Below are positions 7,454 through 16,784 of a stretch of 64,000 bases of DNA, piece by piece. A program made the translations under genes and the position numbers. Position 1 is the stretch's first letter, and the number at the start of each line of letters is the position of its first letter. The DNA is taken from assembly GCA_964592645.1 (NCBI GenBank), contig CAZQFV010000017.1:21971-85970 (forward strand), written 5' to 3'. Below the pieces are notes generated by a model. That model did not search any database. It was not told the DNA's origin and was given only the letters and a program-made list of their open reading frames with translations. Source of the DNA: CAZQFV01 sp964592645. GTDB taxonomy: Bacteria > Chloroflexota > Chloroflexia > DTKN01.

Positions 7454-7693
7454 ATGGCCGAACAGCCCCTGACCTTTCGCCGGGCCGTGCAGTGCGACGG
7501 CTTTTCCGCCGAGCAGCTCAGGGAGCGGGGATTCGTAGCAGAAAGGCCTGGTCCAGACCGTCGTCCGCCGGCAAGCCCCGGGGGACCTGCCCTTTGCCGA
7601 GGCGCTGCATGCCGCACGTCTCGGCCTCTGGCGGGCCATCCTGGGCTACGACCCCGTGCGAGGCCTGGCGTTCTCCACCTACGCCTGGCCGAT
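7454..7693 (+). pseudogene. Remnant of an RNA polymerase sigma-70 region 2-like gene, frameshifted and truncated
   Basis: From ATG 7454 the frame reads MAEQPLTFRRAVQCDG and FSAEQLRERGFVAE. Near 7543 it must shift by one base to continue as GLVQTVVRRQAPGDLPFAEA, ARLGLWRAILGYDP and VRGLAFSTYAWP. The YDP..G..FSTYA block is the core of sigma region 2.3-2.4. After AWP the similarity stops and a transposase-like frame begins, so the gene has lost its -35-binding half. Either a decayed sigma-like gene or a small domesticated fragment. Confidence 0.55.
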
Positions 7694-8020
7694 ACCCAGT
7701 ACCCGCCGCCGCAGTGTCCCTATCTCGACTCGCCGCGGGGGCTCTTGCTCAATATCGGGGAGCGCTTCGCCGATGGCTCGATCCGCCTGGTCCGCGACGA
7801 GGTCGTCGAAAGTCCCGCCTGGGAGCAACTCTATCACCGCGGGCGCAATGCGGTGGAGGGGCGGAACGCGAAACGGGAGCAGTGGGACCAGAAACGCTTG
7901 CCGGTCTATGGCCCGGAACGGGGCAAGTCCTATGCCTTCTTGAGCGACGTGTGGGACAATCTGACAACGTTGGCCCGGCTCGTGCGAGAAGCCACGGCCG
8001 CGACCGGCTATCGATGTTGA
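7694..8020 (+). pseudogene. Transposase-like C-terminal fragment
   Basis: An open frame without its own start encodes about 108 residues: CPYLDSPRGLLLNIGERF, AWEQLYHRGRNAVEGRNAKRE, RLPVYGPERGKSYAFL and VWDNLTTLARLVREA. The RNAVEGRNAKRE block with the following LPVYG segment resembles the C-terminal end of some bacterial transposases. I recognise the style but cannot name the IS family. It is fused directly to the sigma remnant, and no terminal inverted repeats are visible. Confidence 0.45.
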
Positions 8021-8360
8021 ACCGGGGTGCAAGGGAGTTCCGGCCCCGCGCTTCTGGGGGCCCGCTTCCGTCTGCCCACCGTACGGTTCATCACCCCGCA
8101 AACGGCCCTCCGACCGCTTGGAGCTCCACATCGGGCGTTGTTTTGCTCCTGAACCGCAGTGTTACCCATTCCGTGTCGGGTGGGGGTCCCCTTCTGCTTC
8201 GTTTTGGGGCGGATTGAGGAGAGCCTCTCGGCCATCCACCTTTTCCGCCTTCAGCGCAATGGCCTCGCGCAGCAGCGCCGTGACATCGCAGGCGAACCGC
8301 ACCGCGCCGCGGGTCTTGCCGGCTTCGATGACAGAGGGGACGCTAAACAAGTACGCTGGA
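8021..8360. other. Non-coding or degraded stretch after the transposase remnant
   Basis: No convincing gene. On the minus strand 8162-8350 there is a 62-residue open frame with residues ACDVTALLREAIALKAEKV, which is not low-complexity and could be the tail of a degraded gene. It has no ribosome site and no recognised family. The base composition starts to fall here towards the AT-richer patch that holds the next two genes. Confidence 0.35.
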
Positions 8361-9758
8361 TTATTTCCCTATCCAGATCACCCGTTCGTAGCGGTCTACA
8401 TAGCCCGGCTTCAGGCTTTCATCGTTGACCAGGATGTCGAATTCCTCTTCACCGGCAAGCGCCTCCTTGAGCGCCTTCCCCAGGGCGCGCAGGATCTCGA
8501 CATCCTGCGGGTTTACCCTTCCCTGTGTCTTCTCAGTGATGACGGCCGGGAGCACGTTCCACAAATCCCCGCCGCTGTACTCCGCCCCCTTGCCGGCGAT
8601 ACATCCCTCTCGATCGGGCAATTCCGCGCTGCAGTAAATGCCTCCTGGAATGTGGTAGCCGGCGGGGATGACGATCGCCAAGGCAGCCCTGGTTTTCGAG
8701 GGCGTGTGGGTGCGGGCGTAGTGGTTGAGATGTTTGGCAAGCGCGATGACCTCTTCTGTGGTCAGTGTACCATCGGCATGATTGGCCCAGAAGAAAAAGT
8801 AGGTGGCTCCTCTCTCGTACAGTTCTTCCAGAATCATCTCTCGCAAGTGGGGCGGGGTCCCGAGATACACCCCATAACCCCAGGTTTTGCCAAAATGATC
8901 AGAAGCGCCCCGCTCGAAGGCGGCAATGAGGCGGACATAGTTTTCGGGCGTTTCGGGGATGCCGGTGTCGAACGACGCATTGAAGAAATGAATCTGTTGC
9001 AGGAAAAAGCCGCCGAGACCTTCTACCCAAAAGCCATCTGAACCGGCCTCCAAATCGTACCAGGCGAGGGACTCGAAGGTGTTGGCAGTGGGGAGAGGGG
9101 TGTTTCGCTCCTGCCCGCCACTCATTGGGCTGCGCCTTTCTTCTGTCAGCAATCTTGCCACGTACCGCACGTAGAACTCGGAGGCGGTGCGAACATCAGA
9201 AGCGCCGGTAAAGGTTTCATCGGGGAAATAGGCGTAAGGCTCATCCAGCCATATAGCTCCACTGGTAAAATTTTCGTCCTCCGGCGGCTGCGGGCATGCC
9301 GTCATCAGTTCGTTGTTCTTGTAGGTGGGAATGCTGTGATAGTACCTGATGCCATAAGGCTTGACGGCCGTAACGAATGCGCAGCGCAGCTCATACTGCC
9401 GTCGCATGTCCTTGGCCATGAACTCGATCGGTGCCGAGATTTCATTGATCCCTGCCTCAATCAAGGCAGGCAGTTGGCTGAAGTCAAAATCGCCGAATTG
9501 TGTCACCCCATCCGCATCTACGCCGAGAACCTGCCGGGGTGCGAAGGTGGCCAGGATGAGTTGGCGTGAGGTCTTGGTAGGCTGTTGTGGTTGTGGCGGA
9601 GAAGGCGCGGTAGTCGGAGAGACACAGCCGCTGAGCAGCAAAACAATAATCCAAACCAGGGGCAGTGTAAGATTGTATGGTGCCCGGGCACGGTATCGCG
9701 CATATTGCTCGCCAAAACTTTGCGCAAATGTTCCTCTTCTGTCAGCACCCCATTTCAT
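8361..9758 (-). CDS. Predicted lipoprotein of unknown function
   Basis: A 465-residue protein with a long positively charged N-terminus, a hydrophobic segment and a lipobox (VLLLSGC) near residue 45, followed by a Ser/Pro/Gln-rich tether (PTTAPSPPQPQQPTK). The mature domain has alternating segments such as FSQLPALIEAGINEISAPIEF, YGIRYYHSIPTYKN, GAIWLDEPYAYFPDE and FFFWANHADG. This alternation of strands, acidic tips and aromatic residues recalls a TIM-barrel glycoside-hydrolase-like fold, but I cannot assign a family or catalytic pair. Codon use is more AT-rich than most of the window, suggesting transfer. The ATG at 9758 is chosen because GAGGTGG precedes it; a longer start at 9830 is possible. 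Confidence 0.65.
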   Translation of the reverse strand: MKWGADRRGTFAQSFGEQYARYRARAPYNLTLPLVWIIVLLLSGCVSPTTAPSPPQPQQPTKTSRQLILATFAPRQVLGVDADGVTQFGDFDFSQLPALIEAGINEISAPIEFMAKDMRRQYELRCAFVTAVKPYGIRYYHSIPTYKNNELMTACPQPPEDENFTSGAIWLDEPYAYFPDETFTGASDVRTASEFYVRYVARLLTEERRSPMSGGQERNTPLPTANTFESLAWYDLEAGSDGFWVEGLGGFFLQQIHFFNASFDTGIPETPENYVRLIAAFERGASDHFGKTWGYGVYLGTPPHLREMILEELYERGATYFFFWANHADGTLTTEEVIALAKHLNHYARTHTPSKTRAALAIVIPAGYHIPGGIYCSAELPDREGCIAGKGAEYSGGDLWNVLPAVITEKTQGRVNPQDVEILRALGKALKEALAGEEEFDILVNDESLKPGYVDRYERVIWIGK

Positions 9759-9840
9759 CTTCCACCTCTTGCGAAGTAACCATCGAGCCTCGATCCTCGC
9801 GACCTTTAGCCGTCCAACGGTCGGGTTCATCGTTTATCTC

Positions 9841-11283
9841 TTAGCTCAAACCGTTCTCCCGCAATAGTTTGGTGATGCTCTCAGAGCGTCTTCCAGTCGC
9901 GAAGTCTAGCAAGCCGCGTTCGGGTAGGGGTTTACCGTCCCAATTTCTACCGGCCGGCACGCGATAATGGATATCGGCACCGCGTTGGATGAGCATTTGG
10001 GTCATACGTAACAAGCCGCCGCTAACAGAAAACACCAATGGTGTCCAACCCCTCAGGCCGATATGAGTGCCAAACCCACCATGGACGGCATTCACATCGG
10101 CTCCTTCCGAAATGAGCCAGTTTGCCATATCGTAGTAATTATTCTGGACGGCCACCATCAGCGGGGTGTATCCAAAGCCGTCGGGTTCATTGGGATCGTT
10201 GCCGGCTTCCAGTAGAAATTCGGCCACTGGTAGATGCCCTTTCCCAACCGCCAGATGGAAAGCGGTCCGTCCATCGCTCGCGCCCCCGGTAAGCGTGGTG
10301 AGCCTGGCGTGAATATCTGCGCCCTGGCTGACCAAGTAGCGCACCATTTCGAGATGCCCCGAACCGGCGGCAGTGATAAGCGGTGTCCCGCCAAAATGAT
10401 CAGGGGCATCGATGTTTGCACCCCGCCGGATCAGTTCTTTCGCCAGGGGCAGACAGCCGTGGTTGGCCGCCCACCACAAGGCAGTTTGGCCGCGCCGAGG
10501 GTGGAATTCCCCCTTCAGGTCGCAGCGAGCAAAGTGGATATCTGCGCCTCGCTCGATCAGGAGTTTGGCGATATCGCAATGCCCCAACAGGGCTGACAGG
10601 ACCAGGGCCGAACAACCATAGTACTCGCCGCCTTTCACAACTGCATTGATATCTGCTCCATCGTTCAATGCCTTTTCGACAGCGGATATGTTGTTCAGGG
10701 CGACTCCAAGCAGCAAGCACCGGCTAGGAGAGGCTGAGGGCGATATCTCGAAAGCAGGGCGGGCTTGTGGTTTTGGCGGCCGGAATGGCTCGGCTTGCAA
10801 GCCATGAGCGCTAAGGACTGCCCTAACATCTCTTGCCAGCAGGTCTGGGTTGTTTATATAGTCCATGAAGCGGTCATAACGCTCGTCCACAAACCCCAAG
10901 GCGATCGCTTGCGCACCCCGAGTTTGCTCGTCACTCGGATCGAATGGCACCCGTAGAAAATCGAGCATCAACTTGGGTAGGTCGGGGTGATATTGGTCTT
11001 GCAGGAGTTCAACGATCGCCCGTTTCTTCGGCCAATCATGCTCGCGCCAATATTTCCTCATAAGGTATGGAACGACTTGTTTCGTGACCTGATCCCGGGC
11101 CGCCTCTATCTGCTGGGGGTTACCGGACCGAATGATTCTCCCAAGCCGCCAGCGCCTTGTATTCAGCCAGCAATAGGCCGGTATGGCTACCAACGCAACG
11201 AAAATCAAACCGAGAAACAGCGTATTTGGGGAGAGGAGGACCGACAATTTCCGACTCGCTTTCTGCTGCCGGTAGGCTCGCAT
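9841..11283 (-). CDS. Membrane-anchored ankyrin-repeat protein
   Basis: About 480 residues. One transmembrane segment near the N-terminus (TLFLGLIFVALVAIPAYCW) is followed by a helical linker and about eight ankyrin repeats, for example DIAKLLIERGADIHFA, LPLAKELIRRGANIDAP, LEMVRYLVSQGADIHAR and YDMANWLISEGADVNAV. The repeats end close to the C-terminus, so this is an anchored protein-binding scaffold. It is transcribed in the same direction as the downstream lipoprotein and shares its lower GC, so the two may have arrived together. The start is uncertain: ATG 11283 has AGGAG very close, and a GTG at 11319 is the alternative. Confidence 0.75.
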   Translation of the reverse strand: MRAYRQQKASRKLSVLLSPNTLFLGLIFVALVAIPAYCWLNTRRWRLGRIIRSGNPQQIEAARDQVTKQVVPYLMRKYWREHDWPKKRAIVELLQDQYHPDLPKLMLDFLRVPFDPSDEQTRGAQAIALGFVDERYDRFMDYINNPDLLARDVRAVLSAHGLQAEPFRPPKPQARPAFEISPSASPSRCLLLGVALNNISAVEKALNDGADINAVVKGGEYYGCSALVLSALLGHCDIAKLLIERGADIHFARCDLKGEFHPRRGQTALWWAANHGCLPLAKELIRRGANIDAPDHFGGTPLITAAGSGHLEMVRYLVSQGADIHARLTTLTGGASDGRTAFHLAVGKGHLPVAEFLLEAGNDPNEPDGFGYTPLMVAVQNNYYDMANWLISEGADVNAVHGGFGTHIGLRGWTPLVFSVSGGLLRMTQMLIQRGADIHYRVPAGRNWDGKPLPERGLLDFATGRRSESITKLLRENGLS

Positions 11284-11797
11284 TACTCCTGGGGCAAAAG
11301 TGGCTCCAGTACGGCCCACCCTTCATCTGTTAGATCCATTGCTCACCTCGATCATCGTGGTGAGCATAGTATTATACACCATCTTACGGATCTATGAGAT
11401 GACTTCTAATACAATGCCGTATAGAAGATATTGCGGGAGCGTGACACCATTATACAAAAAAGGATTGCCCATGTCAATATGGAAGCGGTAGTGACCGGTG
11501 GACTTTCGGAAAAAGTCGCAGGGGATTCTCCGTCCCCTGCCTTCTCCGGTGCTCAGACAGCCGGTGCTCGGATCGGCGCCTGATCGCCCTCCTCTCGCAG
11601 GTAGGCGGTCAGCGTCGTGTCCGCGCTTGCCCAAAATTGCCCCCGATGGCCGAAACCCTGGCCTGTCCCCTGCCGGTGCCGGCCGATGCAGCCCTGACCC
11701 CACGCCCTTCTCGTGGAGGCGCAGCCCGTGTAGCGCCCCATCTGGGGCGAGATTCCCCTTTGCCTTCCGTTTTGGGCAATCACCGGCGCCGGTGAGC

Positions 11798-11826
11798 TGG
11801 CAAGAGGGGCCGCCCTGTGATATAAT
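11798..11826 (+). promoter_or_regulatory. Candidate extended -10 promoter of the defence operon
   Basis: TGATATAAT (11818-11826) is a perfect extended -10 element. The sequence 17 bases upstream, TGGCAA (11798-11803), is a weak -35. A start here would give a leader of roughly 150 bases before the helicase GTG. Confidence 0.5.
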
Positions 11827-11835
11827 GCGCAACAA

Positions 11836-11871
11836 GAAACAAAAACCCCGCGGCTTCGACGGAGCCCGGGG
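11836..11871 (-). terminator. Minus-strand intrinsic terminator upstream of the helicase
   Basis: CCCCG-GGCT (11846-11855) pairs with AGCC-CGGGG (11863-11871) around a seven-base loop with one bulge. On the minus strand the hairpin is followed by TTTTTGTTTC. No intact minus-strand gene ends here, so it either blocks antisense transcription or is left over from an older gene order. Confidence 0.55.
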
Positions 11872-11983
11872 CACGGCCAAGGCGGGCGGCGCCCTGACAG
11901 ATACTCTAACACCTGCCCGCCGACGGCAAGTTGGGCGGGCCTGCACGTGGGGGCCGTTACTGCACCCGGCGAGGGGATCTACT

Positions 11984-14900
11984 GTGACCGTCTTGGAGTG
12001 CCTTCAGCCCGGCGTCCGCCTCTATGACCGCCGCCTGGGGCGAGACCGCCAACTGCACCAGGTCGAACTCTATGGTCGCGTCGCCTTCCTGAGTTTCCTC
12101 GACCCGCAAACCGGAGCCGTTGACCGCCAGCCGTTCCCCCTGGACGAGATCGAGACTCGCTTCGAAGTGCCGGCGGCCGGCGGGGCGCTGTTCCACGGCG
12201 ATCCCGAGGTCGTCCGGCTGATTGCCGAAGCCTACCGCCTGCAACACGCCTACCTGTTCAACCCGGTTTTTGCCACCGAAACGTCCCTGATCGACCTGTT
12301 GCCCCACCAGTTGGCGGCGGTGTACGGCGTGCCGGCCGCCGACAACGGACCCGCCGGGCACCCCGGCCTCCTGGACCACCCCCGCCTGCGCTTCCTCCTG
12401 GCCGACGACGCCGGAGCCGGCAAGACGATCATGGCCGGCCTCTACATCCGCGAGATGCTCCTGCGCCACGCCGTGCAGCGCGTGCTCATCGTTTCCCCCG
12501 CCGGCCTGGTGGACAACTGGGAAAGGGAATTGCGCCGCTTCTTTGGGCTGCGCTTCCGCCCCATTGTGGGCAGCGACCTGGACGAGACCCACCGTCCCTT
12601 TGACGACCCCCGCTATAACCTGGCGTTGATCAGTGTGGACACCCTGGCCCGCGAACGGATGCGCGAGGCCTGCGGCGCGGCCCCGCCCTACGACCTGGTC
12701 ATCTTCGACGAGGCCCATAAGCTCTCCGCCTGGCGCGAAAGCGACCTGAGCGAGCGCAAGACGCTCCGCTACCAGGCGGCCGAGGTCGTTGCCCGGCAGG
12801 GGCGCCACCTGTTGCTGATGACCGCCACGCCGCACATGGGCCACGACGAGCCCTACTACTTTCTCTGGCGGCTGCTCGATCCGGAGCTGTTCTCCACGGC
12901 GAGCGCCGTCCAGGAGTCGACACAGGCCCGGCGTCGCCACTATATGCTCCGGCGGATGAAGGAGGAGATGGTCCGCTTCAACGGAACACCTCTCTTTCCG
13001 CCGCGTCAGAGCGACACCGTCGAGTACCCCCTCGGCCCGGAGGAATGGAACCTCTACGAACAAGTCACCCACTATTGCCAAACCCACTACGGTCGAGCTC
13101 GGCAGCGCAACCGCGGCGCGGCCGGCCTGGCCATGAGCATCTTGCAGCGCCGCCTGGCCTCGTCCACCCTGGCCCTGTGCAAGTCGTTGGAGCGCCGACA
13201 GGAGAAACTGGCCGGCCAGCTGCGCGACCTGGAGGCCGGCCTGCTGCAACGCGAAGAATGGGAAGCCCGCCAGCGCGCGCTCCCCGACCACGATTTGCGC
13301 GACGAAAAGACGGCCGACGAAGAGGAACCGGTTGCAGGGCAGGAAGAAGGGGACCGGCAGGACGAAGAGGTTGCCGGGGCCACGGATGCTATCGGCGTGG
13401 AGGAACTGCGGGCGGAGCTGGCCGAGGTGGGGCAGCTCGCCCGCCTGGCCCGCGAGGTCCACGGTCTGGAGCAAGAGTCCAAGTTCGAGCGGCTGTGGGA
13501 GGCGCTGGAAGAATACCCCGACATCAAGGTGCTGGTCTTTACCGAGTACCGCGACACGCTCGAGTTCCTGCTGGGCCGCCTGGAGGGCAAGGGACTCACC
13601 GGCAAGGTGGCCTCCATCCACGGCGGGATGGACCGGCGCGCGCGAGGGGAACAGATCGCCCGCTTCCGCGACCCGGCCGGCGCCCGCATCATGGTGGCCA
13701 CCGATGCGGCCGGCGAGGGCATCAACCTGCAGTTCTGTTGGCTGCTGATCAACTATGACATCCCCTGGAACCCGGCCCGCCTGGAGCAGCGCATGGGCCG
13801 CGTGCACCGCTACAAGCAGGAACACCGCGTCCTGCTCCTGAACGTCGTCGCGGCCCAGACGCGCGAGGGCACGGTGCTAAAGGTCCTGCTGGACAAGCTG
13901 GAGGCTATCCGCCGCGAGCTCGAGTCCGACAAGGTCTTTGATGTCATCGGCCAGCAGTTCAGCGGCCGGCCGCTGCAGGACCTGATCTTTGAGGCGGTTG
14001 TGGAAGGCAAGAAAGAGGAAGCCGTCCGCGAAATCGAGCGCACCCTATCGGTCGAGCAGGTCCGCCGCAACCTGGAACAGCAGCGCCTCAAGGTCGAGGT
14101 GTCCCCCGTGCGGGCCGTGCTGAAAGTCCTGCAGCAGCAGCGCGAGGTCGCCGAGGTGCGGCGGATGCTGCCGGCCTATGTCCGGCGCTTCTTCGAGTTG
14201 GCCGCGCCGCGGATTGGCTTGGGCATCCGGGGGGACATCGCCGCACTCTTCTCCTTGGACCCCTGTCCGGACAGTGTCCGGCGGGCGCTCGATACGTACC
14301 CCGTCGAGATCCGCGACCGCCTGACCTTTGCGCGTGACCTGGCCGTGCCTGACATTGTTGGGGATCCCCGGGCAATCTATCTGTACCCGGGCGAGCCGGT
14401 GTTCGCGGCGGTCATGGACCTCTTCCTGGGGCACTACGAGCCGGAAGCCGCGCGGGGGGCCGTGTACCTGGACGGGGACACCGCCGAACCCTACCTGTTC
14501 TACCTCGGCAAGGCGTCGGTCCTGCGCGTGCCGGAAGCGGCCGGGGAAGAGCCGGAAGTGGTCGCGGAGCACGTCGTGGGGGTCCGCCGCTATGCCGACG
14601 GCCGGCTGGAGCAGGCCCCCGCCCATCTGCTGATGACCATGCTGGAGCCGGACCCGGACGTGACAGCGGAGGCGGCACTGCCCGCGGAGTTGGTTCAGTT
14701 GGCCGGCCAGCGTGGGCCGGTCGAAGCCTTCCTGGTCGAGCAGTTGGGGCTGCCGGCGCTGAAGGAGCAGCGCGCCGCCGAAGAAGCCCGCCTGCCGGAG
14801 CAGCGCCGCAACCTGCTGGTGGCCTACAACCTGCGCACGGCCGAGCTGCTGTGCCGGCGCGCCCTGCTCAAGGAGCGGGTCGAACGGGGCATCCCGGCGG

Positions 14901-15448
14901 CCGGCACCAAGCTGCGCGAGTGCGAAGAGGAACTGGCCGACCTGGACCGCCGCCGGCGCGAGAGGGAGGCCCATCTGCTCAACGCCCCGGAGCGGCTGCA
15001 GGTGGGGCCGGTCAGCCTCTACGTCCAGGCGCTGGTGCTGCCGGTGCCGCCGGAAGAGGCCGAGCGCCGCCGCGACGCGCAGGCCCAGGAGATCGCCCTG
15101 GCCCTGGTGCGCCGGCGCGAGGAGGCCGCCGGGAGCGTGGTGGAGGATGTCTCCGCGCCGCACCTCAAGGCCGGGTTCGACCTGAAGGTGCTGCGGGCCG
15201 ACGGCTCGATCCGCTACGTCGAGGTCAAGGGCCGCCGCGGCCGGCCGGCCGTCGAGCTGACGGCCAACGAGTGGGCCACCGCCGCCAACCACCCCGATCG
15301 CTACTGGCTCTACGTGGTCTATGACTGCGAGACCACGCCGACGCTCTACCAGGTGCCCGACCCCTTCGGCCGGCTGCTGGCCCGGCAGACCGGGGCGGTG
15401 CGGATCAACGCCGGCGAGGTGATGAATGCGGCGGCACTCCTCTCTTGA
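11984..15448 (+). CDS. SNF2-family DEAD/DEAH helicase with C-terminal DUF3883-like domain (defence)
   Basis: A 1154-residue protein from a GTG start preceded by GAGGGG. Walker A is DAGAGKT (about 143-149), the Walker B box is FDEAHKL (about 240), MTATPHMG follows, and the C-terminal RecA lobe has VFTEYRDTLEFLL, MVATDAAGEGINLQ and EQRMGRVHRYKQ (about 602, motif VI). Between the lobes there is an acidic, Glu-rich insertion (DEEEPVAGQEEGDRQDEE). The last 90 residues contain YVEVKGRRGRPAVELTANEW, the conserved DUF3883 core, a domain common at the end of defence helicases. The family moves on double-stranded DNA; DISARM DrmA/DrmD and Hma helicases are relatives. First gene of a six-gene plus-strand operon with a methyltransferase and a DUF499 ATPase. 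Confidence 0.9.
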   Translation: MTVLECLQPGVRLYDRRLGRDRQLHQVELYGRVAFLSFLDPQTGAVDRQPFPLDEIETRFEVPAAGGALFHGDPEVVRLIAEAYRLQHAYLFNPVFATETSLIDLLPHQLAAVYGVPAADNGPAGHPGLLDHPRLRFLLADDAGAGKTIMAGLYIREMLLRHAVQRVLIVSPAGLVDNWERELRRFFGLRFRPIVGSDLDETHRPFDDPRYNLALISVDTLARERMREACGAAPPYDLVIFDEAHKLSAWRESDLSERKTLRYQAAEVVARQGRHLLLMTATPHMGHDEPYYFLWRLLDPELFSTASAVQESTQARRRHYMLRRMKEEMVRFNGTPLFPPRQSDTVEYPLGPEEWNLYEQVTHYCQTHYGRARQRNRGAAGLAMSILQRRLASSTLALCKSLERRQEKLAGQLRDLEAGLLQREEWEARQRALPDHDLRDEKTADEEEPVAGQEEGDRQDEEVAGATDAIGVEELRAELAEVGQLARLAREVHGLEQESKFERLWEALEEYPDIKVLVFTEYRDTLEFLLGRLEGKGLTGKVASIHGGMDRRARGEQIARFRDPAGARIMVATDAAGEGINLQFCWLLINYDIPWNPARLEQRMGRVHRYKQEHRVLLLNVVAAQTREGTVLKVLLDKLEAIRRELESDKVFDVIGQQFSGRPLQDLIFEAVVEGKKEEAVREIERTLSVEQVRRNLEQQRLKVEVSPVRAVLKVLQQQREVAEVRRMLPAYVRRFFELAAPRIGLGIRGDIAALFSLDPCPDSVRRALDTYPVEIRDRLTFARDLAVPDIVGDPRAIYLYPGEPVFAAVMDLFLGHYEPEAARGAVYLDGDTAEPYLFYLGKASVLRVPEAAGEEPEVVAEHVVGVRRYADGRLEQAPAHLLMTMLEPDPDVTAEAALPAELVQLAGQRGPVEAFLVEQLGLPALKEQRAAEEARLPEQRRNLLVAYNLRTAELLCRRALLKERVERGIPAAGTKLRECEEELADLDRRRREREAHLLNAPERLQVGPVSLYVQALVLPVPPEEAERRRDAQAQEIALALVRRREEAAGSVVEDVSAPHLKAGFDLKVLRADGSIRYVEVKGRRGRPAVELTANEWATAANHPDRYWLYVVYDCETTPTLYQVPDPFGRLLARQTGAVRINAGEVMNAAALLS

Positions 15449-15521
15449 AAGCGGTGGGGGATAACAGGGCGTCATAGTGTAGTTTGACCAAGTAACCCGC
15501 CTATCCTCAAGGAGAATGTCA

Positions 15522-16784
15522 ATGATTGTGCAACTGGAGGCCCTCAATTACCTCTGTCTCCGCCATATCCGCCAGGGGCTGGCCCCGTTCCAGGTCCTGG
15601 TCGGCCCCAATGCTAGCGGCAAATCCACTTTTCTGGACATAGTGGGGTTCCTCGCCGATATCGTCCGTGAGAAAGAGGGGGTCGCCGCCGCCGTAGCAAA
15701 CCGTGTGCCTGATGTCCGCGATCTGGTATGGATGCGCCGGAGCGACGCTTTCGAGCTGGTCATGGAAGCGACGGTACCGGATACGCTTCGACAGCGTAAG
15801 AACGGAGCCCACAGCCGCGTGCGCTACGAGGTGCGCGTTGGCCTCCATCCGGGGAGCGGTGAAATCAACCTGCTCGTGGAAACGCTCTGGCTGCGCCCGG
15901 AACCGCAGCCGGAGGGGAAACCCATCCAGCCTACTCTCTTCCCGGCTCCTCCATCCCCGCCGGCGACTATCGTTCGTGTTCCCCGCCGGCGGGCGCCGGC
16001 CGGCTGGCGGATGGTGCTACGCAAAGTACCCGAGTCCGGCAACGACTACTTCCGCTCCGAGACTTCCGATTGGAACAACCTCTTTCGCCTGGGACCGCGC
16101 CGTTCGGCCCTGGCAAACCTGCCGGAAGATGAGGAAAAGTTCCCATCAGCCATCTGGTTCCGCCGCCTACTCCTGGAGGGAGTACAGCGGTTGACGCTGA
16201 ACAGCAAGATGCTGCGCCAACCCAGTCCACCCGCCAGCCCACGCCGCTTCCTGCCCGACGGGTCCAACCTCCCTTGGGTCGTCAAGAATATGGAGGACAA
16301 GGCTCCCGACCGACTGCAAGAATGGATCCGGCACGTGCGTACGGCGTTGCCCGATCTGCGCGGCATCCGAACCGTGGAGCGCGAAGAGGATCGCCATCGC
16401 TACATCGTCCTGGACTATGAGACCGATCTGCACGCCTGCTCCTGGCAGGTGTCCGACGGCACGCTGCGCATGCTGGCCCTGACCGTCCTGGCCTACATCC
16501 CTGACCTGGGGGGCGTTTACCTGGTCGAGGAGCCGGAAAACGGCATCCATCCGCGGGCGGTGGAGACGGTGTTCCAGTCCTTGTCCTCTGTCTACGGAGC
16601 CCAAGTCCTGTTGGCCACGCACTCGCCCGTCTTGTTGAGCCTGGCGGCGCCGGACCAAGTGTTGTGCTTCGCCCGCTATGAGGGCGCTACGGACATCGTG
16701 CGCGGTTCGGAGCACCCGCGCCTGAGCGAGTGGCGCGGCGAAACCGACCTGGGTACCCTCTTTGCCAGCGGAGTGTTGGGATGA
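15522..16784 (+). CDS. AAA family ATPase (AAA_21/OLD-like), first pair
   Basis: A 420-residue ABC/SMC-type ATPase. Walker A is GPNASGKST (28-36), and the late VEEPENGIHPRAV (about 333) combines Walker B with the EEPE..IHP signature of OLD/RecF-like AAA_21 proteins, followed by LLATHSPVLLSL (H-loop). I chose ATG 15522 over 15516 because AAGGAG (15509-15514) is correctly spaced only for the former. Its stop overlaps the next start (ATGA), so it is translationally coupled to the Toprim-like partner. Such ATPase/partner pairs are typical of abortive-infection and nuclease-type defence modules. Its base composition is less GC-rich than that of the helicase. Confidence 0.88.
   Translation: MIVQLEALNYLCLRHIRQGLAPFQVLVGPNASGKSTFLDIVGFLADIVREKEGVAAAVANRVPDVRDLVWMRRSDAFELVMEATVPDTLRQRKNGAHSRVRYEVRVGLHPGSGEINLLVETLWLRPEPQPEGKPIQPTLFPAPPSPPATIVRVPRRRAPAGWRMVLRKVPESGNDYFRSETSDWNNLFRLGPRRSALANLPEDEEKFPSAIWFRRLLLEGVQRLTLNSKMLRQPSPPASPRRFLPDGSNLPWVVKNMEDKAPDRLQEWIRHVRTALPDLRGIRTVEREEDRHRYIVLDYETDLHACSWQVSDGTLRMLALTVLAYIPDLGGVYLVEEPENGIHPRAVETVFQSLSSVYGAQVLLATHSPVLLSLAAPDQVLCFARYEGATDIVRGSEHPRLSEWRGETDLGTLFASGVLG

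Larger units (their letters stand above)
11284..11983. other. Long intergenic region upstream of the defence operon
   Basis: About 700 bases with no convincing gene. The left part is AT-rich and holds a minus-strand TATAAT (11371-11376) that could serve the ankyrin gene. The right part is GC-rich and contains a plus-strand extended -10, a minus-strand terminator hairpin and a second hairpin (GCCCGCC/GGCGGGC near 11918-11943). The open frames here are low-complexity and lack ribosome sites. Confidence 0.5.

Noticed and set aside
7337..8020. One intact 227-residue gene
   Set aside because: The frame mixes a sigma-type piece (in a shifted frame) and a transposase tail, with a nonsense low-complexity stretch between. 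It reads better as two remnants.
11957..13825. A 622-residue open frame on the minus strand inside the helicase gene
   Set aside because: It is antisense to a gene with complete helicase motifs, has no ribosome site and its composition is that of a GC-rich shadow frame.
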